Assembly: GCF_000149955.1 (NCBI RefSeq)
Contig: NC_030986.1
Span: forward strand, 5,823,910-5,887,909
Origin: Fusarium oxysporum f. sp. lycopersici 4287
Taxonomy: Eukaryota > Ascomycota > Sordariomycetes > Hypocreales > Nectriaceae
Direction of reading: 5' to 3'
DNA: 64,000 nucleotides
Shown here: piece after piece, positions 53,649-63,478 of the stretch
How the letters are laid out: every line of letters starts with the position of its first letter
Position numbering within the stretch: position 1 is the stretch's first letter
Position numbers and translations under genes: made by a program
Notes under the pieces: generated by a model
The model's input: only the letters and a program-made list of their open reading frames with translations
Databases searched by the model: none
Told to the model about the DNA's origin: nothing

Positions 53649-54166
53649 AGCTTCTGTTTTCTTTATCAAGATGTTGATTCAGCGTCTCGCGAATGTCGTA
53701 CCGCAAATGGATTTCAGCTCTGCAAGAAAGAGATACTTCTAAGCGTCTTTCAATGGCCAGGCAAAGGCCACCCCTGTGCTTCTGTCATTGGGTAGGGACC
53801 AGCCGCATGGGTTGTCGGTTGTATGTACGGTGATGCTAACATGTTAGATTACATCGTGTAATGGGCCGTGTCCAGGATGCACGCATAACAATGTTGGTGC
53901 AGTTACAGGTCCGTGCGCCACGTGTGTACGAACTTCACTCCAAATACGGATACAGGCTTGGTACCCTTTGTGATTACTTTCAATCTCCATGAGAACGCGA
54001 CGTTTCAAGCGAAGACCAACAACCCCCTGTAAAATTCTTACCGCCTCCATGCTGTCGCCCATAGATCAACATATTTAACCTGGATAATGCCCACGTTCCC
54101 ACCTTGCAGATAACTGTAAGCTACTTGTAATCACGTCTATTCAAGTTTTGTTATTCCTAACACAGC
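53649..54166. other. intergenic region with a possible small ORF (54062-53844, minus)
   Basis: A 72-residue minus-strand frame beginning MGDSMEAVRILQGVVGLRLKRR lies 104 bp from the divergent gene at 54167. It might be a first exon or a small protein; support is weak. The rest is promoter sequence. Confidence 0.3.
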
Positions 54167-54652
54167 ATGCCTCACTCAACTAACGTAACCGACGAGAGGA
54201 TGCTGCTGCACTTTGGTTACCAAGTTTTCGATCGAGAAATACAGCGCCTTTGGCGACATCTTGAGTCAAAGCTATCAGTAAGTAAGCAAATGTACTGAAC
54301 ATATTCAAACTCACATTAGGCTAGATACCTTGTGAAATCGTTGATTTCATCGACCTGGAAAGGGCCAAACCTGGTATCGATATGCCATGGTGTAGATATC
54401 ATGACCGGTCCTCTGGAGTTTGCCTTCTTGCAGTCATTAAGGGAGCGGACATTAAGGGAGTGGATGCAGCCGAGTTTATCCCACAGGAAGAATAGTCCTG
54501 TGTTATCGATAATATGTCAGAGGCATCTGAAAGCGACAGTATTATATAATAATTCGAGCCATGGCGTTCTTCGTCAACTTCTACTGCTATTTTTATGCTG
54601 GTTCATCCATTATGCTGGCCTTCCAGCTGCTCAAGTGCCCGACGAATCATAG
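54167..54652 (+). CDS. small two-exon hypothetical protein, 147 residues
   Basis: Exon 1 (54167-54277) reads MPHSTNVTDERMLLHFGYQVF and ends at a GTAAGT donor. A 42-nt intron (54278-54319) is followed by exon 2 (54320-54652), reading RYLVKSLISSTWKGPNL and ending at a stop. The intron keeps the frame but contains a TGA, so splicing is needed. The C-terminal part has a hydrophobic stretch (LLLLFLCWFIHYAGL) that could be a membrane anchor. No homologous family was recognised. Confidence 0.4.
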
Positions 54653-54986
54653 AAGAAGAATACTAGGTATTGGTAACATGTTGGCCCATGGCGTAAAATC
54701 TATGACAACATATAAATGCTGGCATGAGGATTCCTGGATTCCATTACACATGTCTAGCGCTGCAGTGAAATGTCAAACAATACCCCGCGATGCATCGTCT
54801 ATAACAGTAATCCTTCATTGAACAGTTACCCAAAGGGTCTCGAACCGGCACTCGTAGGGCGCAGGTTAGGAGCTTCGAGGATTTCCAAGCACTTTATGTA
54901 GCTTAAATAGCTACAAGGTCAGCTTGCAATCTGGCTTCAATTTAGCCTTTCCTGCTCACAAACACAACCCATTCTGTCAATTTACT
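54653..54986. other. intergenic region, 334 bp
   Basis: This is the promoter region of the next gene. A GGTTCGAGACC string on the minus strand near 54835 looks like a tRNA T-loop but has no matching stems. Nothing else was recognised. Confidence 0.4.
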
Positions 54987-55787
54987 ATGCCGCTACAATT
55001 TAAAGTAATGCATCGGAGTAAGGAATTGTGCGCACCTATCTATTTTACGCCTCAAGAAGTAAAGAATTCAGCATTGGACAAGCTCGAGGCATTGGAAGCT
55101 CTGCGCCTGAGCCGACAATGGGTTGACAACTCTGCAATATATTTGCAAAAGGATGGTTCTTTCTCGCATGAAGTTGCTAAAAGAGGAGGGCTGCAAACAC
55201 ATTTACAGACTGCATATCTTTCCGTGGCCAGTTTCATTTCCCCGCCAGGCTACCAAGACTCGCCAGAAGAAGAAAGACTACGAAATGCTCGTCGTCACCT
55301 TCTAGTCTCGATCCTTGCATATGCATGGCTCTGGCGAAGGCCTAAAGTATTAGATCATCAAGGCAATTTGGTCGCTTTTGAAAAAAGACAAGTAATTGCA
55401 CCACAAGATATCCTTGATTTTTTTGATAGGGTTCGGGCTCATGAAGCAAGTTATACATATGAAGAAATACAGAAATTTCTTTTTAACGCACAAGAAGTGC
55501 CCCTACATTTGGATAAGTCAAAATGGAATATAACGGGGTTTTTTGCATGTTTGAGGTGGGATAATTTGCATAATTTACGTCGTGTCAGAGGCCCGTGGTG
55601 CTCGTGCCGGATGGAGAAGGATTGCTACCCGCCACCTTATTATAACACTTCCCCAACGAAAGGTCCATATCTTGGACTAGCTCAACGACTTGGACATTGG
55701 CTCCTTCGTGGTAACAGAAAGAGGGGCAGAGCAGGTTGTCAGGCAGAGACGACTAAGGCTGAATACTTGGAGAAAGACTACCGATAG
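54987..55787 (+). CDS. hypothetical protein, 266 residues
   Basis: The first ATG of the open frame is at 54987 (MPLQFKVMHRSKELC). The protein has helical stretches (KNSALDKLEALEALRLSRQW, NARRHLLVSILAYAWLWRRP) and a C-terminal Cys/Pro-rich segment (GPWCSCRMEKDCYPPPYY). No membrane segment or catalytic motif was recognised. Even codon usage over 800 bp without a stop supports a real gene of unknown function. Confidence 0.5.
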   Translation: MPLQFKVMHRSKELCAPIYFTPQEVKNSALDKLEALEALRLSRQWVDNSAIYLQKDGSFSHEVAKRGGLQTHLQTAYLSVASFISPPGYQDSPEEERLRNARRHLLVSILAYAWLWRRPKVLDHQGNLVAFEKRQVIAPQDILDFFDRVRAHEASYTYEEIQKFLFNAQEVPLHLDKSKWNITGFFACLRWDNLHNLRRVRGPWCSCRMEKDCYPPPYYNTSPTKGPYLGLAQRLGHWLLRGNRKRGRAGCQAETTKAEYLEKDYR

Positions 55788-56173
55788 CACCTGAGTCGCA
55801 GAACATATTTCTTTACATAACAGACTCAATTAAATCAAGAGGCCTTGCTGCCTATAATGTTGTCATTGACATGTAATCGGTCACAAAGGCCAAGACCTTC
55901 TTTCGCATATGAAAGCCATAGTAGCTACCGCTGTGGTATGTGCCAAAGGTTATGTTCCGTTAGTTAAATTTGGTAAGTAGCTTCTAATTCCGGCCGTGGA
56001 AGTATCACAGAAGTGACCAACAACTCTATTTGGGACAGCAAATCACAGTCTTATGGAGAAATCTTGCTTGATGAACTATATTAGAAAGGTAATACTCACA
56101 GTAGAAGACACTATCAGTATGTAGCTCCAACAAATTGCAATCGAAGAGTTTGCTTATTTAGATACCACACTTA
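55788..56173. other. intergenic region, 386 bp
   Basis: AT-rich flank between two co-oriented unrecognised genes. No structure was recognised. Confidence 0.4.
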
Positions 56174-56640
56174 ATGGAGCTCAAAACCAGTTCTTCGAGT
56201 AAATATACTTCATTCACTTGCGACACGATACTTCACCGCGCATTCACTCTGCCCTGGGAGGAGCGCACACAGCTGGCAGGACAGAACCAAACATCAAGCC
56301 ATTTCTGGTTCACGGTAAAAGGAACGATACAAAACGATATAATAGTACCGATCCAGGATAAAACTTCAATAGCTTCTGCTCCTTCTGAGGCATTCAGTAC
56401 AACTCATATTCTCTTCGTAGGAGTCCCTCAATTTGCAGACATGGCTGTCAATGGTATATTGACGGTAAGCTTGAATATCGAAGGTGAGTGAATCCTGAAT
56501 ACAGCTGTATACAACATCATCATACCCAAAGCCAAACAATGGTTAAAAGCAGAGCTAGGCTGATAGTTTATCAGCGAAAGTCACAACAAGCTGCTTATTC
56601 AAATGGTGCATTCTTCGTCAACGAAAGGTACCCGGTTTAA
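56174..56640 (+). CDS. hypothetical protein, about 127 residues (two-exon model)
   Basis: Exon 1 (56174-56483) reads MELKTSSSSKYTSFTCDTIL and has beta-strand-like alternation. A GTGAGT donor at 56484 and an acceptor at 56565-56566 allow a second exon (56567-56640) reading VYQRKSQQAAYSNG to a stop. Without splicing the frame ends at 56491. No family was recognised, and the splice is a guess from frame and consensus. Confidence 0.35.
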
Positions 56641-57222
56641 CTGCGCCGACTAGATGTCCAGTATTACCTCGACGACAAGTTACAGGACCTCTGAAGTATT
56701 CTCAAAGCAATAGCTGAAGTGTGCAAGCCAGGGTAATGGTAGACCAGCGCTAATGGATATGTATCTTCAATTTTATTACCCCTACAGTTACTGTAGATAG
56801 CTTATAACATTGCTATTCATAGATGCATCTTTAATATTGGCATTTTTGTTGGGGTTCTATTACAAAAGGTGGTAGAATTATCGGACCATCCGGACGGCCA
56901 ATAGTTAGTGGAGTGATTCATCCAAACTTGTTGGAAGAAGATAGATAAAGATTCAAAACACGTTCCTGAAACAAGAACAGTCAGACCACGTGGGGCACAA
57001 AGCAGTATGAACATGCTCACAAATGTGTAATTAAAACTATAAATATAGCCAATGAAATGCTTGCAGAAGCCCGTTGTGACAGGTCGAGATAAGGCGCGCG
57101 GGTTACGCCGAGTCTTGGCCAGATGCACCTCTGATCAAGAGACGACAGAAGCTTACAAGCCTCTGACGCTGGAGTTTCCAAGAAAAAGTTTTAAAACTTC
57201 CAACTGAACATTCCCCGTACGT
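56641..57222. other. intergenic region, 582 bp
   Basis: The only long open frame (57128-56817, minus) has no convincing coding character. It contains the 3' flank of the gene at 57223. Confidence 0.35.
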
Positions 57223-58496
57223 CTAAAGACGGTTCTTTACTGCCATTGGCCGGGTATCTTGAGAGAGGTTGACGAGCAGCTCGATGTCCTCCAGTGGGAC
57301 ATCATACTGCCAGGGGCTATTGGAATACGCTTGCTGAGAGGATACCATTGATTGAGGTGTGCTCTCCAGTCTCGACTGGTGCGGCCTTTGAGTGCTGATC
57401 ATTGACTGTATACTCATCTTCCCGCCACCTGAGCCATCCTTGGATTCGCAGGCTCTGAGAGACCCTGATTCAAATGCGTAATGATTCGCATCTTCCACAG
57501 TTTCCTGATTAAGACGAAACGAAGTGCTTGTAACAAAGTTTGCATCATATTGAGGCCAAGCAGAGAAGAATGCCTGGTTGTATGGCGGTTGTTGCTGTTG
57601 TGCATGCATCATGCCACGATTCAATGCCCCTGCCTGGAAAGGTAGAGAATCTTTGTGTTGTACTTGATCAACCGTACAACGAGTGGAGGCCGTTGCCGAG
57701 GAGCCCAGTGATTTCTCGGTCTGGATCCTCTGGATCGCAGGTTCGAGGGTTCCCTGTGTCGTGGCTTTGCTTTCCTTCGTGTTGATCAGACCCCTCAATT
57801 TGTACCAGTTTTCGATGGTCTTAGCAATAACCTTTGCTGGCTCCTCAAGTGATTTCGAGAACACCTCTAGCCCATTGTTTGCCAGGTGAGACATGTATTC
57901 GTCAAAGTCGAGGGCTGAGGATGGCCTTTGTAATCTTGGTCTGGTCAAAAGACAATTTGTAGTGTAGACTTCTGGGATGCTTACTCTACCCTCTTCAAAC
58001 CGTCGTAAAACAGTGATCCAAGTCCAAATCTCTCTCCAAGGCGGTAATAAGCCTGACCTTCTCTAACCCAGTATATGTTCCTTCGTTTTGGTGGTGAGTC
58101 ATCGGCGTTGTGGAAGATTTCATCAAACCTAGCCTTCTGACTGAAAGGGCAGTCCTTCCTGGATATAAAAAGCTGTCTGAGAATGAATCGTAGTATTTCA
58201 ACCTCTCCCCGCCGCCCTGCTAGCTGTAGAACACATTTACCTATGCTTTCGGTGTCATGAAGCCCTGAAAACTTGGGATCAAGAAACGAAAGGGGCGACA
58301 GGGCCAATTGTAGAGCCTTTTGGTAAAGTTGGGCGGAGACCTGGATGGTATCTGCTTTGGTGTTCTGCGTGATATCCCTCTGATCGAGTACATTATGAGT
58401 GCAGCCTACAGATACATCGGGTGGTTTCGTGATCTCTGTTGGCTGAGTGCTATAGGAAGTTGTATTAAACCATGCGTGGATGCAAGGTTCTCGCAT
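57223..58496 (-). CDS. hypothetical protein, about 409 residues (two exons)
   Basis: Exon 1 (58496-57985) and exon 2 (57940-57223) are joined by a 44-nt intron (57941-57984, GTAAGC...ACCAG), which turns two adjacent open frames into one. The middle part is globular and helical (ESIGKCVLQLAGRRGEVEIL, GQAYYRLGERFGLGSLFYDG). The C-terminal part is Gln/Ser-rich and low in complexity (HAQQQQPPYNQAFF, QSMISTQRPHQSR). There is no membrane segment or known domain. Q-rich tails of this kind are common in fungal regulators, but no DNA-binding motif was seen. Confidence 0.5.
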
Positions 58497-59388
58497 GTAA
58501 TAATTGATAGGTGCTCGAGTGGTTTCTTTAGATAGAGCTGCATGGTAATTCGGCGAATTTTGTTTGCACAGTTGATCAACAAACAGTTTGACCTACTGAG
58601 ACGTGAGCTGAATACCCCTTACCCCATAAAGAGATCATACATCTTCTTGTTGTCTGCCAGTCAACGTGATCGAGTTTGTGGTGTATAAATATAAAAATCT
58701 TTCGAGCCGAGAAGTAATCTCAGGGTCTGCCATGGCTGTTTGCATATGCAGCTGCGGGTGAAAATTGCCCGTGAAGCGACATGCAGTGTTGTGTAGACTA
58801 GGGCTTTTCTTTAAACATCTTTGTCATTGATGACGGACTCGAGGTAGCGAGGTAAGGTGCACGTTGCAAGCATCAATTGTCAGGTCTATCAACCCAAAAT
58901 AACAGACTATATCATTCTAACAAGTCATGCGTCGATCTCCCATTACAGGTAATAGCAGCAAGGGAGGGTAACAATGGAGTAAGGATATCCTCCGCAGTAA
59001 TGTGAATAAACATATTGTGACTTCGCTGTTATATGGACGCTGAGGAGGGCGGTCCAATATTACAACAGTAATACGGGGGGAAATCATGTGACATTGGGAA
59101 AATGCACGGGCGCCCTCATTCGCTGTACCGATTCCAGCGCTTGAGACCATTTTACCAGACCCCAAACAGATTCTAGGCCATAATTCAACCTCACAGTTTC
59201 TCGATGTTGCATGACTGCAGCCACGTCTTGTTATATCTTATCTCAGGTTAACGCCACTTCAGTTTTAATATTTTGGTTCGTTTCCTTAATATAAATGTTA
59301 TAATTGAGTTTGTTTCCTCAAAACCCCCGATTTCTGCTGAGGTGACTTATGGCGGCGCTACTCTGTCCCTCAAGGCTTTGATCACAAC
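58497..59388. other. intergenic region, 892 bp
   Basis: No convincing gene was seen in this divergent interval. Short open frames (for example 59165-58917, minus) look random. Confidence 0.35.
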
Positions 59389-59943
59389 ATGGAACCTCTC
59401 CCACCTCTTTCGGAATTTCTAGCAATGACCTTCGAGAGACCACCTCCGTTGAATCCCGGCATTGGATCTCAGTTGGCCTCTTCAGTCACTTGTCGTACTT
59501 GCCGCATGGACTTCTCAGGGCCTCGCAACTCTCCCATTCCTGTCGAGCATGCTCAGGCCATCGATTCGCGAGATCTATTCATCAGGGGCGAAAATATTCG
59601 CTCTCCGGATCTCGAGCAGTGCTGTATACGGAGAACAACAATGACGTGCTCCCCTCACCATTATGATGATCAAGCAACAAGCAGGAAAGATAAGTCTTCC
59701 TGCTCTCTCTCTGTTCCTGTCCCTTCACAACATGTTGAACGAAGGAGACCCACGATCCAGTTGTCGAAAGGCTGTAGGCTACGGCCTCCTTGTTCAGGGC
59801 GCCCTAGATCGTGGCCGAAGCGAATTTGTCGGTATTCAAAGTGTGGCAAACCCGAAACGATCGAAGGGAGGTCTAATTCGGGGGATGGAAAGCCCTATAA
59901 TTGGCGAGGTTTCGTGAATATGCAGGCCCCGAAGGAGAAGTAG
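59389..59943 (+). CDS. doubtful ORF, 184 residues
   Basis: The ATG at 59389 opens MEPLPPLSEFLAMTFERPPP and includes two Cys pairs (CRTCRMDF). The second half has a composition rich in R, S and P that suggests a non-coding frame, and a second frame overlaps it (59663-59917). It may be a short exon followed by degenerate sequence. Confidence 0.2.
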   Translation: MEPLPPLSEFLAMTFERPPPLNPGIGSQLASSVTCRTCRMDFSGPRNSPIPVEHAQAIDSRDLFIRGENIRSPDLEQCCIRRTTMTCSPHHYDDQATSRKDKSSCSLSVPVPSQHVERRRPTIQLSKGCRLRPPCSGRPRSWPKRICRYSKCGKPETIEGRSNSGDGKPYNWRGFVNMQAPKEK

Positions 59944-61253
59944 GCGCAGTGGGAAACGGTGTTATTTATGGATTCATACGTTTCCTAAATATAATGCTTT
60001 TGTGAAGTGATTATCTGGGTTATATAAACCCTGGAAATATGCCTACAAGTTTATCTACTGTGGAAGTCTGCCAACGTTCATTCTTCAGCTATCTAGTTTC
60101 TCAGTGTCTATATTGTTGAGCATTTTTATCAACCTCGTGTTGTAATCGAGCACTCCCCGCTCATTCCACCGAGCAACCACGCTAATTTCAGTGAGGTCCT
60201 CCGTTGGCATGTGCTCCCACCTTGAAAGTGATGACCGATGGTAGACAAGGGGGACGAAGAATCCTTGCTCTGTCGCTTGGGAACACAGGTTATCGGCAGT
60301 GTCAAGTTGCACGTGGCTTCGCAAGCCATTGATCCATGGATGTCTAGACGTATTCTTGGTGATTGTCTGTTGCGACTATAGTCTCTATTCGCGATTCCGG
60401 ACTCTGGCTTACTGATACCGGATTCCCATAGGTTCTTGCGAACGTAGTTTAAGTATAGTATATAACCGGCCGATTAGTTTCGTCATGTTCCTTGTTATTC
60501 TCAAGAACAATTACTTATGCTTATCTTGATAGCAAAGCTCAGAAAATGGTAGATTTTGGGAAGTTAATATTGCTGAAGTGTTAATAGTGATATCTGTCGG
60601 CCCGTTCATCGACGTTTTCGCCTCGATTTGTTCATCTGCTCGTTGATGCAGTTCGCCAAGGGCGTGAGCAGCACCTTCCGCGTTGTCGTTACTTATCTTC
60701 ACGAAGGCCCTGGTCTTTAATTCTCTCGCAGTCTCTTGCTTTCGCCCATCAGGGTATATTGGTTTGCATGAGCCGAGGGCTGGATATTGGCATCAAGAGC
60801 GTGCTAGTCGTAAGATGTATGATGTCTAAACAGTGAGCGAGATATGTTGTTTGCAGTTGGCGATTGTAGCAGAAAGTATGTGTACACCTAGAAATTATAG
60901 ACGATAAAATCGAAAAGTCGCCTTCTGGCAACTACTTACAAATTTATTTATTTAAATATAAATTAAATATAAATATTCTTCTTGTTATTTTCGCGAATGT
61001 GTTGGCGGTTACTGCCCAATTCCTATTGGCGGTGCGCCATTGCAGACCGCGTTTCATTATGCAATAAACAGTGTGTGAGGCGTTGAACTAACGCGGTGAA
61101 ATCACCGCCGTGCTCCTTGTGAAACATCAACCCAGCCATTTTCATTTACAGCGTCAAAGCTGACTCCACGACTTTCATTCAAGCAGCTATGGTGAGGAGC
61201 CAACTCGCACTTGAAACTTTCATGGGGTATATTTCAAACCATCTGATTTCATT
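59944..61253. other. long intergenic region, 1310 bp, with possible gene remnants
   Basis: On the minus strand two protein-like pieces occur without a usable start: about 60760-60511 (KISNDNAEGAAHALGELHQR) and about 60390-60085 (ADNLCSQATEQGFFVPLVYH). They could be exons of one decayed gene. An AT-only stretch (about 60940-60975) follows, and the promoter of the Ulp1-like gene lies at the right end. Confidence 0.3.
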
Positions 61254-62977
61254 ATGCGTGCGCCGAAAACACTCACGAGAGCCATGAAAGATCAGGGCCA
61301 TCTACCATCTCAACTTGTAAATGCGGAAGATGAAGCAACCGACGACGTTGAGAACCCCTTATCTGAGTCCTGCGACTCAGCCAGCACTGATGAAACCGTG
61401 GGTATTGACAATCACAAGAAACCAACGAAACAGAAAGGACAAAAAAAGTTTAACGAAATGCACCCTGGATGGTGGCCGCAGTGGTATGCGCCCTTTAACG
61501 GTGCAAACCGGAGTATCCGTGCAGGAATGAGGGAAAAGATTCAACAATACGAGGAGGCGGGTCGCGACCCGAGAGATATGTGGGATGAGTACGGCAATGA
61601 CGGATGTATGGTGAAGGCAATCAAGAACAACCCAAGAGCCAAAAACAGGCTTACAAAAGCGACGTTCAAGAAGGTCCAGCTTCCCTTTACTATCACAAAG
61701 CCTGGTAGCAATAGAGTACGCCGTGCCAAACGACGTAAACGCAACTGCTCCCCATCTTACCAAGGCGACATCAATGACAGCGTTGACGCCCGTTCGCCAT
61801 CCGGTGTTACTAGTGTCGACGACGATGCGACATCTTCTCAACCTAAACCATTAGCAGACTCCGTAAGGAGAACTATAGCGCGCCTGTATGATGATTTCAT
61901 GCTCCGCAGTGACGATATATCACGATGCACAAAACTTCTTCATCCTGGTGATGAATGGCATGTGTTTGACCCTGGGTATCCGTCCGAGAATTCAGTCCTC
62001 CAACGCCTACGAACCCGCGCAAACAACTTCGTGTTCTTTCTCCACGCGAAATGCCATTGGTGTCTTTGTCATCTGGACAGAAAAAGCGGGCAACTGAATC
62101 ATTTCAACTCCATGAGACACACTGACATGCCGGTTAGTGGCCTTGTATCGTGGTTATCAAAACACCCGTCAATCAAGCTTACATGTCGCATCACGATCCA
62201 TGAGAAGGTGTGTTCACATTTCACTTCGATAGGCTTATCTAACGCGCCCAGGACTGTCCTCAACAAGAAGATGCATTCAACTGTGGAATCTTTGCATTGG
62301 CCTTCTTGCAATCACTGGTCAATGGTGAAGGAATTCCGACGCAAGTCAATGCCCGAGAACTTCGTACCTTTTTCGCTATGCATATTGAAGGTAATGGGCC
62401 GCCGGAACGCGAGATTACTGTACAAGAGACGACATCCACAAGTTGCCAGACACCACCTGAGCTGATCAACCCTGTAAACCGCAGCGTCAGCCTGCCTGCG
62501 GATTCCAGCATTCCAGCATCCTTCTTGGTCGAGTCTCAGAACTTCTTGAAGAGCTGGAGAAGGGAAAAAGAGAGATTGGCAATGGCCACAAAGACATTTG
62601 AGAAGAAAGCCATGAATTTATCGACCTTGAAGGATGAACTCACCCTTGTTCAACAAAGACTTCAGAAGAGCGAAGAAACAGTACGGGAACTACGAAATCA
62701 GATCAAGGAGTCTGGCGATACCGAGACACTTCATAATGACATCCGGGACCTGATAGCAAAACTGCCCCCTGCTGAGGGTAGCAGTTTCCACTGCAAATGG
62801 CTAAGTGAGCTGAGATCAAATGCTGAGATGACAAATGACTCAATGTTGGCAGAAAGCAAATCATTGCCAAAGAGATTGAGTAACGCTGAAAGCGAGCTTG
62901 ATGGAGCCCGCAAAAGGATAACGCAGCTGGAGGGACAGATTCAATTGCGCAGAAGGGACCTAGAGGGGGATAGGTAA
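61254..62977 (+). CDS. Ulp1-like cysteine protease (peptidase C48 family) with C-terminal coiled coil
   Basis: Two exons (61254-62207, 62252-62977) give 559 residues. The N-terminal 200 residues are charged, with a basic stretch (RRAKRRKRN) that may direct it to the nucleus. The protease core has the catalytic His in CHWCLCHLD, then after the intron QQEDAFNCGIFAL with the oxyanion Gln and catalytic Cys. The residue 17 positions after the His, normally Asp (D-S), is Asn here (HFNSM). The last 140 residues form a coiled coil (LSTLKDELTLVQQRLQKSEE). Ulp1 proteases process SUMO, but many fungal copies outside the core genome have unknown targets, and related domains are found in some DNA transposons (Zisupton, KDZ). 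No transposase was seen here. Confidence 0.78.
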
Positions 62978-63130
62978 CGAGATTGAGAAGACAAAGCAGG
63001 TATTGACCTACGTAAGTGAGGAGTATGCTCAGATTGAGGGATTATGAGGTACCAGAGGACATAAGCAGTGATAGTGACTAAAGCAAATGAAACTTAGTAT
63101 AATTGATGATAATAACACTGAAGATATAAC

Positions 63131-63205
63131 ACTTTGAATGGCGACACTTTGAATGGTGACACTTTGAATGGTGACACTTTGAATGGTGACACTTTGGATG
63201 GTGAT
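63131..63205. repeat. tandem repeat, 15-bp unit, five copies
   Basis: The unit is ACTTTGAATGGTGAC. The first copy differs at one base and the last copy at two. The array is 75 bp. On the minus strand it lies in an open frame where it reads as the pentapeptide HHSKC repeated, but that frame has no upstream ATG. Confidence 0.9.
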
Positions 63206-63273
63206 ATTTGAAGTTTAGTCGATACATGTATCTATCCTCTTTTCGGAAATATGTGGGGTAGCACATGTACCCC

Positions 63274-63300
63274 GCGCGGTCGACCGCGGTCGACCGCGGC
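63274..63300. repeat. overlapping CCGCGGTCGACCGCGG palindromes
   Basis: Two overlapping perfect palindromes (14 and 16 bp) centred on GTCGAC occur back to back. A third half-copy, CCCGCGGTCGAC, is at about 63357-63368. They lie 110-200 bp before the next gene and could bind a dimeric regulator or form a hairpin. Confidence 0.7.
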
Positions 63301-63478
63301 AGAAAGGATGACTCACGCCCGACCAATTAAATCATACCCAGTGGCTCTTCGCTTCGCCCGCGGTCGACAAATACCGCGAGCGATGTGCACCGCGCGTCCC
63401 GCGTGCATTTTTGCTACTTAATCTAACGAGAAGACGGGCTGACCGCGAGCGAGACTCACAACAAGTTCTTGAATTGGC

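Larger units (their letters stand above)
62978..63478. other. intergenic region, 501 bp, with tandem repeat and GC-rich palindromes
   Basis: It holds the 15-bp tandem repeat at 63131-63205 and the CGCGGTCGACCG-type palindromes at about 63274-63300 and 63357-63368, followed by CCGCGAGCGA copies near 63376 and 63442. A sharp change from AT-rich to very CpG-rich sequence occurs at about 63265. Confidence 0.5.

Noticed and set aside
54820..54860. Minus-strand GGTTCGAGACC resembling a tRNA T-loop
   Set aside because: The five-base T-stem does not pair and no cloverleaf is possible.
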